A stretch of 11,375 bases of DNA from a bacterium (GCA_027040785.1 JALULG010000074.1:1-11375); one strand, 5' to 3'. Positions 1 through 7,050 are shown, counted from the stretch's first letter. Notes: generated by a model not told the origin, from the letters alone. Translations and numbers: made by a program.

Positions 1-366
1 TTTTTTTTTTTTTACTTGAGATACAGATTTATAAAAAGCAAACAAATTGGTAAAAACAATTAAACTGATGAAAAAATCTGTTGTTCCCGAATTTCCCGCC
101 AAAATACCGATAATCACCATAACAAATTGAATTGCCGACAATACTACAACTATGGTAGCGGCGGTTTTGTTTTTAAAAATATTTATTATTATCGCAAAAA
201 TAAAATAAACAATAAAATCAAACCACAAACCGTAAGAATATCCCATTTTAGCAAAAACAAAAGCCAAAACTGAAGCGCCATAGGTGGCGATAAGTGTTTT
301 TTTATAAATTTTTAAAATTTCTTGATTGCTTGCTTTTGCTTTTTTGGCTGTTTTTTTATTTAACAT
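1..366 (-). CDS. Small multi-pass membrane protein, 3' end cut by the window edge
   Basis: I do not recognise a family. Reading from an ATG at 364-366, 122 codons are open to the left edge with no stop. The N-terminus is lysine-rich (about residues 3-23). It is followed by about four hydrophobic segments near residues 25-39, 47-64, 70-90 and 97-112, separated by short loops (a KNK loop at 65-67, GNSGTTD at 91-97), so it is probably an inner-membrane protein. The visible end is a run of four lysine codons formed by the 13-T homopolymer at positions 1-13, a likely cytoplasmic basic tail. The start lies 52 bp downstream of the rarA stop on the same strand, so the two may be cotranscribed. No Shine-Dalgarno sequence is seen. 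The true C-terminus is unknown, and a homopolymer length error could shift the frame beyond it. Confidence 0.7.
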   Translation of the reverse strand, partial: MLNKKTAKKAKASNQEILKIYKKTLIATYGASVLAFVFAKMGYSYGLWFDFIVYFIFAIIINIFKNKTAATIVVVLSAIQFVMVIIGILAGNSGTTDFFISLIVFTNLFAFYKSVSQVKKKK

Positions 367-418
367 TTTAAAAACTTATATTTATATTTTACATTTTTAT
401 TTAAAAATTTTCAAGAAA

Positions 419-1624
419 TTAAATATATTTATGATTTTTTAACTCTTCGGGAAAATAATCTTGATCTTCTTTGTAATCATAATCAGGGCTATATTTATAT
501 CCTTTACCGTAATTTAATTTTTTCATCAAATCTGTCGGAGCATTACGCAAATGTAAAGGAACCGGCAAGTTTCCAAAATTTTCAATATCTTGTTTTGCTT
601 TGTTATAGGCGGTATATAATTTATTTGATTTTTGGCATTTAGCCAAATAAACAACTCCTTGTGCCAAAACAACGTTGCATTCCGGCATTCCGATAAATTG
701 ACACGCTTGATAAACCGCCACCATTTGTTCTAAAGCGTGAGAATTTTTTAAACCAATATCTTCGGAAGCAAACCTAATCATTCTACGAGCAATATAAAGA
801 GGATCTTCGCCGTTTTCCAACATTCTCGCCAACCAATACAAAGAAGCGTTTTCATCACCGCCCCTCATTGATTTGTGAAGAGCCGAAATTATATTATAAT
901 GTTCTTCACCGTTTTTATCATAAAACAAAGAAGTTTTCTGAAAAGCCTCTTTAATTAAATTTTCGTCTATTTTTTTACCTAAAAAAGATAAATAGTCCAA
1001 AATATTTAAAGCTGTACGAGCATCACCATCGCTTAAACGAGCGATCATTGTCAAATATTCTTTTTTGATTTTCATTTTTTTAAAACCCAAACCTTTAATT
1101 TTATCTTGCAAAGCTCGTTGTAAAATTTTTTCAATATCTTTGATTTTTAACTTTTCCAAAATAAAAACCCGACATCTTGATAAAAGAGCTTTTCTGATTT
1201 CAAAACCGGGATTTTCCGTAGTAGCGCCAATCAAGGTAATAGTTCCCTGTTCAATATGCGGCAAAAGAGCGTCTTGTTGAATTTTGTTCCAACGATGAAT
1301 TTCATCTATAAACAAAATTGTTTTCTCCCCCAATCTTTTACTCTCTTTCGCTTCTTGAATAATTTCTTTAAGTTCTTTTAAACCGCCGGCAACAGCGCTT
1401 ATTCTGCGAAAACGCGCTGAACTTTGCTTGGCGATTATCAAAGCTAAAGTGGTTTTTCCGGATCCCGGCGGTCCCCAAAAAATCATTGAGGGGATTTTGT
1501 TTTCTTTAATGGCTTGATATAATAAAGAATTTTTTCCAACAATTTTTTCTTGTCCCAAAAAATCGTTTAAGGATTCCGGTCTTATTCTATCCGCCAAAGG
1601 TGAATTGTGGACTGTTTTATTCAT
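419..1624 (-). CDS. rarA: Replication-associated recombination protein RarA (MgsA), AAA+ ATPase
   Basis: RarA/MgsA is the bacterial relative of eukaryotic WRNIP1, a clamp-loader-like AAA+ ATPase acting at stalled replication forks; that role is family knowledge. Numbering from an upstream in-frame TTG at 1630, the sequence shows Walker A GPPGSGKT at 53-60, Walker B and the RarA signature FIDEIHRWNKIQQDALLPH at 107-125, sensor 1 GATTENP at 135-141 and the arginine-finger motif LLSRC at 149-153. The C-terminal half carries the helical tetramerisation region with the SLYWLARMLENGEDPLYIAR and RFASEDIGL motifs. Length (about 401 aa) is normal for the family. The usual Phe of EIHRF is Trp here. I chose the ATG at 1622-1624; the TTG two codons upstream is possible, and neither has a clear SD. 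A hairpin terminator lies just upstream, so its promoter must be within about 35 bp of the start. Confidence 0.95.
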   Translation of the reverse strand: MNKTVHNSPLADRIRPESLNDFLGQEKIVGKNSLLYQAIKENKIPSMIFWGPPGSGKTTLALIIAKQSSARFRRISAVAGGLKELKEIIQEAKESKRLGEKTILFIDEIHRWNKIQQDALLPHIEQGTITLIGATTENPGFEIRKALLSRCRVFILEKLKIKDIEKILQRALQDKIKGLGFKKMKIKKEYLTMIARLSDGDARTALNILDYLSFLGKKIDENLIKEAFQKTSLFYDKNGEEHYNIISALHKSMRGGDENASLYWLARMLENGEDPLYIARRMIRFASEDIGLKNSHALEQMVAVYQACQFIGMPECNVVLAQGVVYLAKCQKSNKLYTAYNKAKQDIENFGNLPVPLHLRNAPTDLMKKLNYGKGYKYSPDYDYKEDQDYFPEELKNHKYI

Positions 1625-1654
1625 ACTCAAATACTAACAATAAATAAGAAAAAA

Positions 1655-1687
1655 TACAATAAAAACTTACCACTTTGGTAAGTTTTT
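1655..1687 (-). terminator. Strong hairpin terminator between the surface-protein gene and rarA
   Basis: A perfect 12-bp stem, 1661-1672 with 1676-1687, closes a 3-nt loop. The arms are AAAAACTTACCA and its complement. On the minus strand the stem ends in a run of T that continues into a T-rich stretch, as in an intrinsic terminator. It would separate the gene at 1913-3751, or its trailing repeats, from rarA. The A/T ends of the stem would also allow termination on the plus strand. Confidence 0.65.
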
Positions 1688-1714
1688 CATTTAAAGATTT
1701 TTCGATTCAGCTCA

Positions 1715-1817
1715 TGTCATGCTGAATCTTATACTGAATTTATTCGGTATTATTTCAGCATCTCGGAGGAAATAGTAAGATGAAAAACCACGAGACCCTG
1801 AAATGTTCAGGGTGACA
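1715..1817. repeat. Composite palindromic repeat unit, cluster 1 (long-loop hairpin plus inverted hairpin)
   Basis: The unit begins TGTCA and ends TGACA. The left arm (1715-1764) is a hairpin with the outer stem ATGCTGAA / TTTCAGCAT. Its loop contains a second, nested hairpin (ATACTGAA / TTCGGTAT, with one T-G wobble). A 27-nt spacer (1765-1791) follows. The right arm (1792-1817) is a short hairpin, ACCCTGAA / TTCAGGGT, with an ATG loop. Left and right arms are the same element in opposite orientation with different stem base pairs. The same arrangement recurs at 6972-8123. It resembles BIME/REP-type intergenic repeats. An open frame across it (1712-1906) encodes only repeat-derived peptide and is not a gene. 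Confidence 0.85.
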
Positions 1818-1830
1818 GTGGAATTTTCAT

Positions 1831-1858
1831 GAGACCCTGAAATAAATTCAGGGTGACA
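1831..1858. repeat. Single palindromic repeat, cluster 1
   Basis: This is an intact short copy running from GAGACC to GGTGACA, with a CCCTGAA / TTCAGGG stem and an AATAAA-type loop. It follows the composite unit after 13 nt, in the same orientation as that unit's right arm. It is the undisturbed equivalent of the copy broken by the insertion sequence at 7051. Confidence 0.85.
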
Positions 1859-1868
1859 TATAGTAAAC

Positions 1869-1896
1869 ACCAGATCCTGAAATAAATTCAAAACAA
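1869..1896. repeat. Degenerate palindromic repeat copy
   Basis: The left half (CAGATCCTGAAATAAATTCA) matches the neighbouring repeats, but the right half of the stem has decayed to AAAACAATAT, so the hairpin no longer closes fully. It lies 17 bp from the stop of the surface-protein gene. Confidence 0.6.
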
Positions 1897-1912
1897 TATA
1901 AACCAAATTTTA

Positions 1913-3751
1913 TCAATCCATTTTTCCAACTCTTATTTTTGCCAAATTATTATTAGTAATTCCCAAGCTTAAAAATCTCATTATTTGAAAAGCGGCCTCA
2001 CCGTCTTTCATATAGTATCTTTTTCCGTCTTCGGGATTAAGATACCAAGCTTGCCCTTTGTTTTCCACTTGCAACAAAATTCTTCCTTTCAATCTGTTAA
2101 CAAGACTTTGGTCAATAAATACCTTTCCCATACCCAACGGATTATATCCGTTAATGACTTCTTCTTTGTCGGAATAACCATCACCATCACTATCTTGATT
2201 AAAAATATCCGTTCCAATTCCCTCTTCTAATTTGTCCATTAAACCATCGTTATCCGAATCTTTTCCGGAAAACCGATTATTAACTCCGATTGGAATTTTT
2301 CTTAAATCATCATTACTAATCCCTAAACCAAAATTTCTCATCATATTATAAGCGGTTGGACCATCTTTCATATAATAACGTTTACCTTTATAAACATACC
2401 AGGCCTCGCCATGCTCTTCCACTTGTAACAAAATTCGTCCGTTAAGTCTTTCGGTTAAAGTTTCTGTTTTTGGTTTTGACGGGACGGAAAGCCAAAACTT
2501 CTCACCCTCATGAATTAAATAAGCTTTATGAATTTTGATTAACAAATCTTGTTTTTTACCATCTAAACTGTAAATAGCTGAACCATATTCTTTTCCATCA
2601 CTTGAAATACTTACCAAATAAGGACCTTGTTTTAAATTTAAGTCAGCATACTTTGGTTCTCCAATACTAAAATTTCCCAATGATTTATCTTTGAAAAAAT
2701 AGCCGGCTTCGTTTTGTTTTAAAGACCAAAGAGTAAAACCGGTTCCGGCCGGCATTAATTTTTTAAGTTTATCCAAAATTTGCACTCTAGTAATATTTTG
2801 AACAACTTCTTTAGTGGTTCTTTCATTATCGTTAATAAAAACATTCCAAACAATAAAATCTTGATTAGCGCTATCTTTGAAAACCGCCGCATAAACTCCG
2901 TCGGGATATTCAAATCTGACTCTTCCCGAAGTATCAGTGGTAAAACTTTTAATAAAATCCCCCAAAGACGGTTCTCCTTTCAAATTTTCTTTTTGATAAT
3001 AAAAATTTATTGTTTTATCTTTAATCACATTACCTAAAGCATCTTTGATCTGCAAAATAACATCACTCAAAACATACTCGGCATAAGTGTTGGCATACGG
3101 AGAAGATACTATCCCATATTTTACATAATCTTTTCCGTTTTCGCCTTGAACCGTAATAGCGTAAATGCCTCCGCGTCCTTTTTGATAAAAAATACTGGAC
3201 GGAAGATATATAACCGCCTCGCCCTTATCGCTGGTAGTTAAAGTAGAAATAAAATCTTTTTTTTCATTTATGGGATTATTATCAACATCAAACTTTTGAG
3301 TATACACAGAAAAGCTTTTATTTTTTAACAAAGAACCGTCGGCTTTTCTTAAAACAATATGTAAATTGGATAAATGTTTTTCAAGAGAAATTTTATCGTC
3401 AAAAGCGTTAATTTCAATATCAAAAAATTTAAAAGGAATATTTTTGTTTTTTTCATTCCAAACTTTTAAAACATAATAACCATCGTAAGGTAAATCACAA
3501 ATTTCCGCTCTGCCAATTCCGGTCACTTTATTTGTTTTTCCTTCTACCACCTTATCACCGGCCTGCGGATTTCCGTCCGCATCTTTTATTTGTTGGTCTA
3601 TTTCAAAATTCATTTCAGTAATATATTGATTTTGAAAATCACGAAAAACGGTTTCAATAAGTATCGGGTTATCACAAGCTAAAATCGGCTTTATTTGAAA
3701 GAAAAAAACAAAGAAAAAAATCAAAAATAAAAATGATATGAATTTTTGCAT
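1913..3751 (-). CDS. Secreted/surface protein: Ig-like beta domains, TSP3-like calcium repeats and two GRILLQVE modules
   Basis: The function is not recognised; the architecture is clear. Numbering is from an in-frame TTG at 3769; the ATG at codon 7 (3749-3751) is the better start because a signal peptide begins there (MQKF, then a Phe/Leu-rich core at about 12-25). ILAC at 29-32 is an imperfect lipobox. Next come about three beta-sandwich-like segments (about 36-125, 135-225, 235-318); the second and third look homologous, each with a KD/DG turn, a FYYQ/VYTQ strand and a TTSDKG/TTDTSG strand. A less clear region (330-430) precedes the first RLNGRILLQVE...AWYV...RYYMKDG module (441-495). Two acidic loops, DSDNDGLMD (504-512) and DSDGDGYSD (526-534), look like calcium-binding TSP3 repeats. 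A second module (559-615) ends the protein. No C-terminal anchor is seen. A role in adhesion or surface coating is inference. Confidence 0.85.
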   Translation of the reverse strand: MQKFISFLFLIFFFVFFFQIKPILACDNPILIETVFRDFQNQYITEMNFEIDQQIKDADGNPQAGDKVVEGKTNKVTGIGRAEICDLPYDGYYVLKVWNEKNKNIPFKFFDIEINAFDDKISLEKHLSNLHIVLRKADGSLLKNKSFSVYTQKFDVDNNPINEKKDFISTLTTSDKGEAVIYLPSSIFYQKGRGGIYAITVQGENGKDYVKYGIVSSPYANTYAEYVLSDVILQIKDALGNVIKDKTINFYYQKENLKGEPSLGDFIKSFTTDTSGRVRFEYPDGVYAAVFKDSANQDFIVWNVFINDNERTTKEVVQNITRVQILDKLKKLMPAGTGFTLWSLKQNEAGYFFKDKSLGNFSIGEPKYADLNLKQGPYLVSISSDGKEYGSAIYSLDGKKQDLLIKIHKAYLIHEGEKFWLSVPSKPKTETLTERLNGRILLQVEEHGEAWYVYKGKRYYMKDGPTAYNMMRNFGLGISNDDLRKIPIGVNNRFSGKDSDNDGLMDKLEEGIGTDIFNQDSDGDGYSDKEEVINGYNPLGMGKVFIDQSLVNRLKGRILLQVENKGQAWYLNPEDGKRYYMKDGEAAFQIMRFLSLGITNNNLAKIRVGKMD

Positions 3752-3812
3752 ATTTTTTATAATTACCAAAGAAAGATTGTTTAAATCATACCAGTTTTTT
3801 AAAAAAATGGCA

Positions 3813-3836
3813 ATAAAAAAACGGCTTTAAACCGTT
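3813..3836 (-). terminator. Intrinsic terminator after the tRNA pair
   Basis: On the minus strand, AACGG (3832-3836) pairs with CCGTT (3820-3824) around a 7-nt loop. The stem is followed directly by a T-rich tract (3813-3820). It begins 6 bp beyond the 3' end of tRNA-His, so it most likely ends the Arg-His tRNA transcript. Confidence 0.7.
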
Positions 3837-3842
3837 AAATTT

Positions 3843-3915
3843 GGGCGACTAGAGGGAATCGAACCCTCGTAGCTGGTGCCACAAACCAGTGTTCTACCAT
3901 TGAACTATAGCCGCC
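3843..3915 (-). tRNA. tRNA-His (anticodon GTG)
   Basis: A full cloverleaf is readable on the minus strand. The anticodon stem CTGGT/ACCAG encloses the loop TTGTGGC with GTG at the anticodon position. The T arm has GGGTTCGATTCCC and the D arm has AATGGTAGA. The 5' end is GGCGGCTA, giving the encoded extra G(-1) opposite C73 that is the identity element of tRNA-His. The acceptor stem has one G-T wobble. CCA is not fully encoded, so a CCA-adding enzyme is needed. It is separated by 7 bp from tRNA-Arg and is probably cotranscribed with it. Confidence 0.93.
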
Positions 3916-3922
3916 ATTTCAG

Positions 3923-3994
3923 TACGCCCAGAGGGAATCGAACCCCCATAACCAGCTTAGAAGGCTGGTGTTCTATCCATTGAACTATGGGCGC
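3923..3994 (-). tRNA. tRNA-Arg (anticodon TCT)
   Basis: The cloverleaf on the minus strand has acceptor GCGCCCA/TGGGCGT (first pair G-T), anticodon stem CCAGC/GCTGG with loop CTTCTAA (anticodon TCT, reading AGA/AGG), and T arm GGGTTCGATTCCC. A73 is the discriminator and CCA is not encoded. AGA is the expected major arginine codon in so AT-rich a genome. The matching synthetase gene, argS, lies in this window at 8181-9932 but is a separate transcript. Confidence 0.93.
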
Positions 3995-4038
3995 AAAACC
4001 TAACAATAAAAATAATTTAACACTTTTAAGAAAAAAAG

Positions 4039-4893
4039 TCAATAAACCGGCATATTTAACGGTTTTTTAACAATTATCATTATTTTTTTGTCTTTATTGA
4101 TCGTTTTACTTTGATAATCCCAATCAGCCACCGAATCAAGAATATTTTGATAAGAATACTTAAAATCTTTGCCACTCATTATACCGGGGTCGTTTGTATA
4201 AAAAATTTGTTCATTATCATTATAACCAACAATAACCAAATTATGATAGATCGGGCCCGGTGGCGTAAAATAAGGATTCTTTAAATTGCGTCCGGCTGTG
4301 GGTATAATAATCAAATTTCCTTGCGCCAACTCTTCTTTTATTTTTTTCAAGCTAACATCAGAACTGATTTCAATGTTTTTATATTTATAAAAATCAGTAA
4401 TAATTTTAGCGGTCGTTTTAGTATCGGTATCTTTATAAAACCCCAAAGTTTTATTTTCCCAGTCAATAATTTCCAACAAGGCCTGACGCGCATCATACTT
4501 ATCTTTAAAACCCCTTTTATCAAAATATCTCATTGTGATTAAAACGGCTGTTTCTTCGCAAGCTTCTTGCCATGGCTCTCCCCAATTGCGAAAAGGTGCT
4601 TGGGCGGTAAAAGGAACATTATAATGAACTTTTTTAGGCAATTCTTTGATAATCTTTTTTTCTTTTAAGATTTTCTTTTTGGGTTTTTCTTTAACAAGAA
4701 CATCTTTTTCTTTTGTTTTGGTCAAAAAAATCAAATTATCCAAATCAGTGATTATTTTTGAATAATTTAATTCTTTTCTTGCTTTTTTTTCTTTGAAATT
4801 TAAAGAATAAAACCCCACCGATAGACCTAAAATAATACCTCCCAAAAGAATATATTTTAATGTTTTTTGAAAAAACTTATTCTTCTTTATCAT
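4039..4893 (-). CDS. Membrane-anchored C39-like papain-fold cysteine peptidase
   Basis: The 284-aa protein has a lysine-rich N-terminus and one transmembrane helix at about 12-31. A charged coiled or linker stretch (about 33-88, very Lys-rich around 68-88) leads to a Peptidase_C39-like domain (about 89-277). Candidate catalytic residues are in place: C112 in WQEACEETA, H217 in PIYHNLVIVGY and D235 in TNDPG. The opening VPFTAQAPFRNW is typical of the C39-like family. Family knowledge suggests a thiol hydrolase cutting peptides outside the membrane. There is no ABC transporter fusion, so it is not a bacteriocin-exporter C39. Its ATG overlaps the 3' end of the xer gene by 17 bp, which implies cotranscription and perhaps translational coupling; no SD of its own is seen. 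The substrate cannot be read from the sequence. Confidence 0.85.
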   Translation of the reverse strand: MIKKNKFFQKTLKYILLGGIILGLSVGFYSLNFKEKKARKELNYSKIITDLDNLIFLTKTKEKDVLVKEKPKKKILKEKKIIKELPKKVHYNVPFTAQAPFRNWGEPWQEACEETAVLITMRYFDKRGFKDKYDARQALLEIIDWENKTLGFYKDTDTKTTAKIITDFYKYKNIEISSDVSLKKIKEELAQGNLIIIPTAGRNLKNPYFTPPGPIYHNLVIVGYNDNEQIFYTNDPGIMSGKDFKYSYQNILDSVADWDYQSKTINKDKKIMIIVKKPLNMPVY

Positions 4894-5809
4894 GAAATTT
4901 TTTATGAATTTCTTTTAATTTTTTATTGGTAATATGAGTGTAAATTTGTGTAGTTGTGATTGAAGAATGCCCCAACATTTCTTGGACACTCCTAATATCC
5001 GCCCCGCCTCTTAACAAATCAGTAGCAAAACTATGTCGCAAAGTATGAGGGGTTACTTTTTTGGCAATTCCGGAAGCAAGAGCATATTTCTGAACCATTC
5101 TTTCAATGGAACGAGTTGTTAAAGGTTTTTCTTCCAAAGAATTTTTTTGAGCGGCTTTGTCGTACCTGATAAAAAGATAAGGGCTTAAATCCGTTCTTAA
5201 AGATAAATAATCTTTTAAATGTCTTTTGGCATCTTCCGATAAGAAAACGATCCTTGATTTTCCACCTTTTCCAATAACGGTAAACTCTCCTTTTTTAAAA
5301 TTAATTTCATTTTTTTTTAAAGCGACCAATTCCGAAACTCTTAAACCGGTTGAAAAAAACAATTCCAAAATGGCTTTATCCCGTTTTTTAATGATTTTTT
5401 TGGCATCACTTCTTAAAGGAGCATCCAAAAAACGTTCCAAATCTTCTTTTTCCAAAAAATGAACTGTTCTGTCTCCGGTTTTGGCCAATTCTATTTTTTC
5501 CGGCGCCAAACTTTCAATATCCATTTTGGCCAAATATTTCAAAAAATTTCGCAAAGCGATTAAATGATAATTTTGAGTTGATTTTTTTAAATTTTCTTTT
5601 TTATAATTCGTTTGCCTGTTTAACCAAAGCCGAAATTTTTTTACATTTTCCAAAGTAATTTGCTTTGAATTTTCAATTTTTAAATAATCAACAAATCTAT
5701 TTAAATAAAATTGATAATTTCTAACCGTTTTGATTGAATCACCCTTTTCTATTTCCAAATATTCTAAAAAATCTTTTATTAAATTTTTAATTTGATTTTG
5801 CGTTGACAT
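4877..5809 (-). CDS. xerC: Xer-type tyrosine recombinase (XerC/XerD)
   Basis: At 310 aa this is the normal size for Xer recombinases. An N-terminal SAM-like core-binding domain (about 4-95, with TVRNYQFYLNRFVDYL) precedes the catalytic domain (about 112-305). All six active-site residues are present with family spacing: R157 (GLRVSE), K181 (GKGGK), H255 and R258 (PHTLRHSF), H281 (MLGHSS) and Y290 (TQIYTH). Xer proteins resolve chromosome dimers at dif with FtsK; that role is inferred, since phage and integron integrases share the fold. No dif-like site or mobile element boundary is seen beside it, and the length and motifs favour a housekeeping Xer. I cannot tell XerC from XerD here. It is first in a two-gene operon with the C39-like peptidase and is divergent from the gene at 5896. 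Confidence 0.9.
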   Translation of the reverse strand: MSTQNQIKNLIKDFLEYLEIEKGDSIKTVRNYQFYLNRFVDYLKIENSKQITLENVKKFRLWLNRQTNYKKENLKKSTQNYHLIALRNFLKYLAKMDIESLAPEKIELAKTGDRTVHFLEKEDLERFLDAPLRSDAKKIIKKRDKAILELFFSTGLRVSELVALKKNEINFKKGEFTVIGKGGKSRIVFLSEDAKRHLKDYLSLRTDLSPYLFIRYDKAAQKNSLEEKPLTTRSIERMVQKYALASGIAKKVTPHTLRHSFATDLLRGGADIRSVQEMLGHSSITTTQIYTHITNKKLKEIHKKFHDKEE

Positions 5810-5881
5810 AAAAGAAAAAATATGTAATCTTTAATTAATATTTAATTGCACCTTTTATTTTAACATATATTTTAATTTTAC

Positions 5882-5887
5882 AGGAGG
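5882..5887 (+). promoter_or_regulatory. Strong Shine-Dalgarno site for the 5896 gene
   Basis: AGGAGG stands 8 nt before the ATG at 5896, in an otherwise AT-only intergenic region (5810-5881) shared with the divergent xer gene. It fixes the start. Promoters for both genes must lie in that region, but I see no confident -35/-10 pair. Confidence 0.85.
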
Positions 5888-5895
5888 AAACCGAA

Positions 5896-6780
5896 ATGCT
5901 ACCGATTATCACAGCTGAAAAAATCGAAAAATCCTTTTTACTGAAAATTTTGGCGTTTTTTTTACCACCATTCAAAAAATTTATCACTCCGGTGATAAAC
6001 ATTTCCGTAAATAAAAAACCCGAGGAAACGAAGGAACTTTTTCCCAAAATATTCCGAGGACAAATGATAAAAAAACCGGCTTTTTTACCGGCAAAAAAAT
6101 GTTTTGATGAAAATCTGAATAGAGATACTCCTTTTATTCTCTCTTTGTCATTATTTGGAAAAACAGAAAAAGAAAGAAGGGAGGAGTTTTTTGAATTTAT
6201 CCAGTTATTTTCAGAATATCAGGGATTTTTTAGGACAACTCCGATTATTGAATTAAATTGTTGTTGTTCAAAATACAGTCCGAAGCATTATACAATAGGC
6301 GCTGAAACTCAAGATCTGCTGGACATACTTTTTTCCCTCAAAACCGGGATGCTAATCAGAGTCAACAGCCAAATGCAAGCCACAACGGTTTGGCGTTTAA
6401 GTGAACACCCCGAATGTTTGGGGATTTCAATTTCTGAAAAAATCCCCCTGACAGATCTTTCCGATTGGGTACTTTGGACTATCAAAAATCCCGATCACTC
6501 AAAACGAAAATCTTTCAAAATGGAGTATAGCGGAAAAGATTTGACCGCTATTAATATCGGGATAGTTGCCAAACTTCGAGCCATAGGAATGAAAAAGCCG
6601 ATTATAAATATTGGGGACGTTTTTTCTCTTTCCGATGTTTGGAATGTTTGGAGAGCCGGTGGAAACGGTATAAGCGTTTCTTCAACCATGCTTCTTCGGT
6701 CATGGAAGTTGTGGCTGATTATTCCAATGGCTTATTTTCTTTTTCGGGTCACCCCCAAAAAGAATAAAAACCTTCCTTAA
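5896..6780 (+). CDS. Divergent dihydroorotate-dehydrogenase-like (TIM-barrel) protein
   Basis: The 294-aa protein has an N-terminal hydrophobic/amphipathic stretch (about 14-36), possibly membrane-associated. From residue 79 onward the order of motifs follows the DHODH/PyrD barrel: PFILSLSLFG (79-88); IIELNCCCS (117-125), the position of the family's ELNxSCPN; GMLIRVN (151-157), where the family has VIVKLSPN; YSGKDLTAINIGIVAKLR (211-228), like the family's LSGPAIKPIALR; and KPIINIGDVFSLSDVWNVWRAGGNGISVSST (234-264), like PIIGVGGI...AGAxxVQVGT. The first barrel strands of true PyrD, with the FMN and orotate residues, are not recognisable, and the glycines of the phosphate-binding loop are altered. 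Orotate synthesis is therefore doubtful. It has its own SD and terminator and stands alone, with no pyrimidine genes nearby. The homology call is mine by eye. Confidence 0.65.
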   Translation: MLPIITAEKIEKSFLLKILAFFLPPFKKFITPVINISVNKKPEETKELFPKIFRGQMIKKPAFLPAKKCFDENLNRDTPFILSLSLFGKTEKERREEFFEFIQLFSEYQGFFRTTPIIELNCCCSKYSPKHYTIGAETQDLLDILFSLKTGMLIRVNSQMQATTVWRLSEHPECLGISISEKIPLTDLSDWVLWTIKNPDHSKRKSFKMEYSGKDLTAINIGIVAKLRAIGMKKPIINIGDVFSLSDVWNVWRAGGNGISVSSTMLLRSWKLWLIIPMAYFLFRVTPKKNKNLP

Positions 6781-6788
6781 ACAATAAC

Positions 6789-6822
6789 TCTCCGGTTTTA
6801 ATGCCGGAGATTTTTTATTTTT
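6789..6822 (+). terminator. Intrinsic terminator of the DHODH-like gene
   Basis: A 7-bp GC-rich stem, TCTCCGG (6789-6795) with CCGGAGA (6804-6810), closes an 8-nt loop and is followed by TTTTTTATTTTTT. It begins 9 bp after the stop codon. Confidence 0.9.
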
Positions 6823-6850
6823 TATATAATTTATATCCTACTAAACCATC

Positions 6851-6961
6851 ACTATCATACTGAATCGCCCCCTGTCATGCTGAATTCATTTCAGCATCTC
6901 ATCTCTTCTCATGTTATGCTGAATCCTGTGCTGAATTTATTCGGTATCATTTCAGCATCTC
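6851..6961. repeat. Three palindromic repeat copies, cluster 2
   Basis: A degenerate half copy at 6851-6866 (ATCATACTGAATCG) is followed by a simple copy at 6873-6900, running from TGTCATGCTGAA to TTTCAGCATCTC with a short loop. The third copy, 6912-6961, is the long-loop form (ATGCTGAA ... CTGAATTTATTCGG ... TTTCAGCATCTC), closely matching the left arm at 1715-1764. Together with the terminator and the next unit, these repeats fill the gene-free stretch 6781-7050. Confidence 0.85.
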
Positions 6962-6971
6962 GCCCTTCCCC

Positions 6972-7050
6972 TGTCATGCTGAATTTATTTCAGCATCTCG
7001 GGGAGAAGAGTAAAATTTAAAAACCCTGAGACCCTGAAATAAATTCAGGG
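6972..7050. repeat. Composite palindromic repeat unit, cluster 2, left part; interrupted by the IS
   Basis: The left arm 6972-6999 is a hairpin (TGTCATGCTGAA / TTCAGCATCTC). A 28-nt spacer (7000-7027) similar to the spacer of cluster 1 follows, then the right arm from 7028 (GAGACCCTGAAATAAATTCAGGG). The right arm stops at 7050, where the insertion sequence begins. Its missing end, TGACA, is found at 8119-8123 on the far side of the IS. Without the IS and one GGG the unit would be 84 bp. Confidence 0.85.

Noticed and set aside
1715..1896. Repeats considered as a CRISPR array
   Set aside because: The units alternate in orientation and differ in sequence and spacing, and no cas genes are present; they are hairpin repeats.
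1712..1906. Open reading frame of 64 codons on the minus strand
   Set aside because: It lies wholly inside the palindromic repeats; its peptide is translated repeat sequence with no gene signals.
4021..4041. Possible terminator after the C39-like peptidase gene
   Set aside because: The ACTTTT/AAAAGT stem is all but A/T, includes the stop codon and is not followed by a clean T tract.
1913..4893. UGA recoded as glycine (as in some CPR lineages)
   Set aside because: TGA ends two genes at sensible domain ends and is not found inside any recognised gene.
4877..5809. Xer gene as integrase of an integrated element next to the tRNA pair
   Set aside because: It is about 900 bp from the tRNA genes, no duplicated tRNA end or attachment site is visible, and no phage or plasmid genes surround it.
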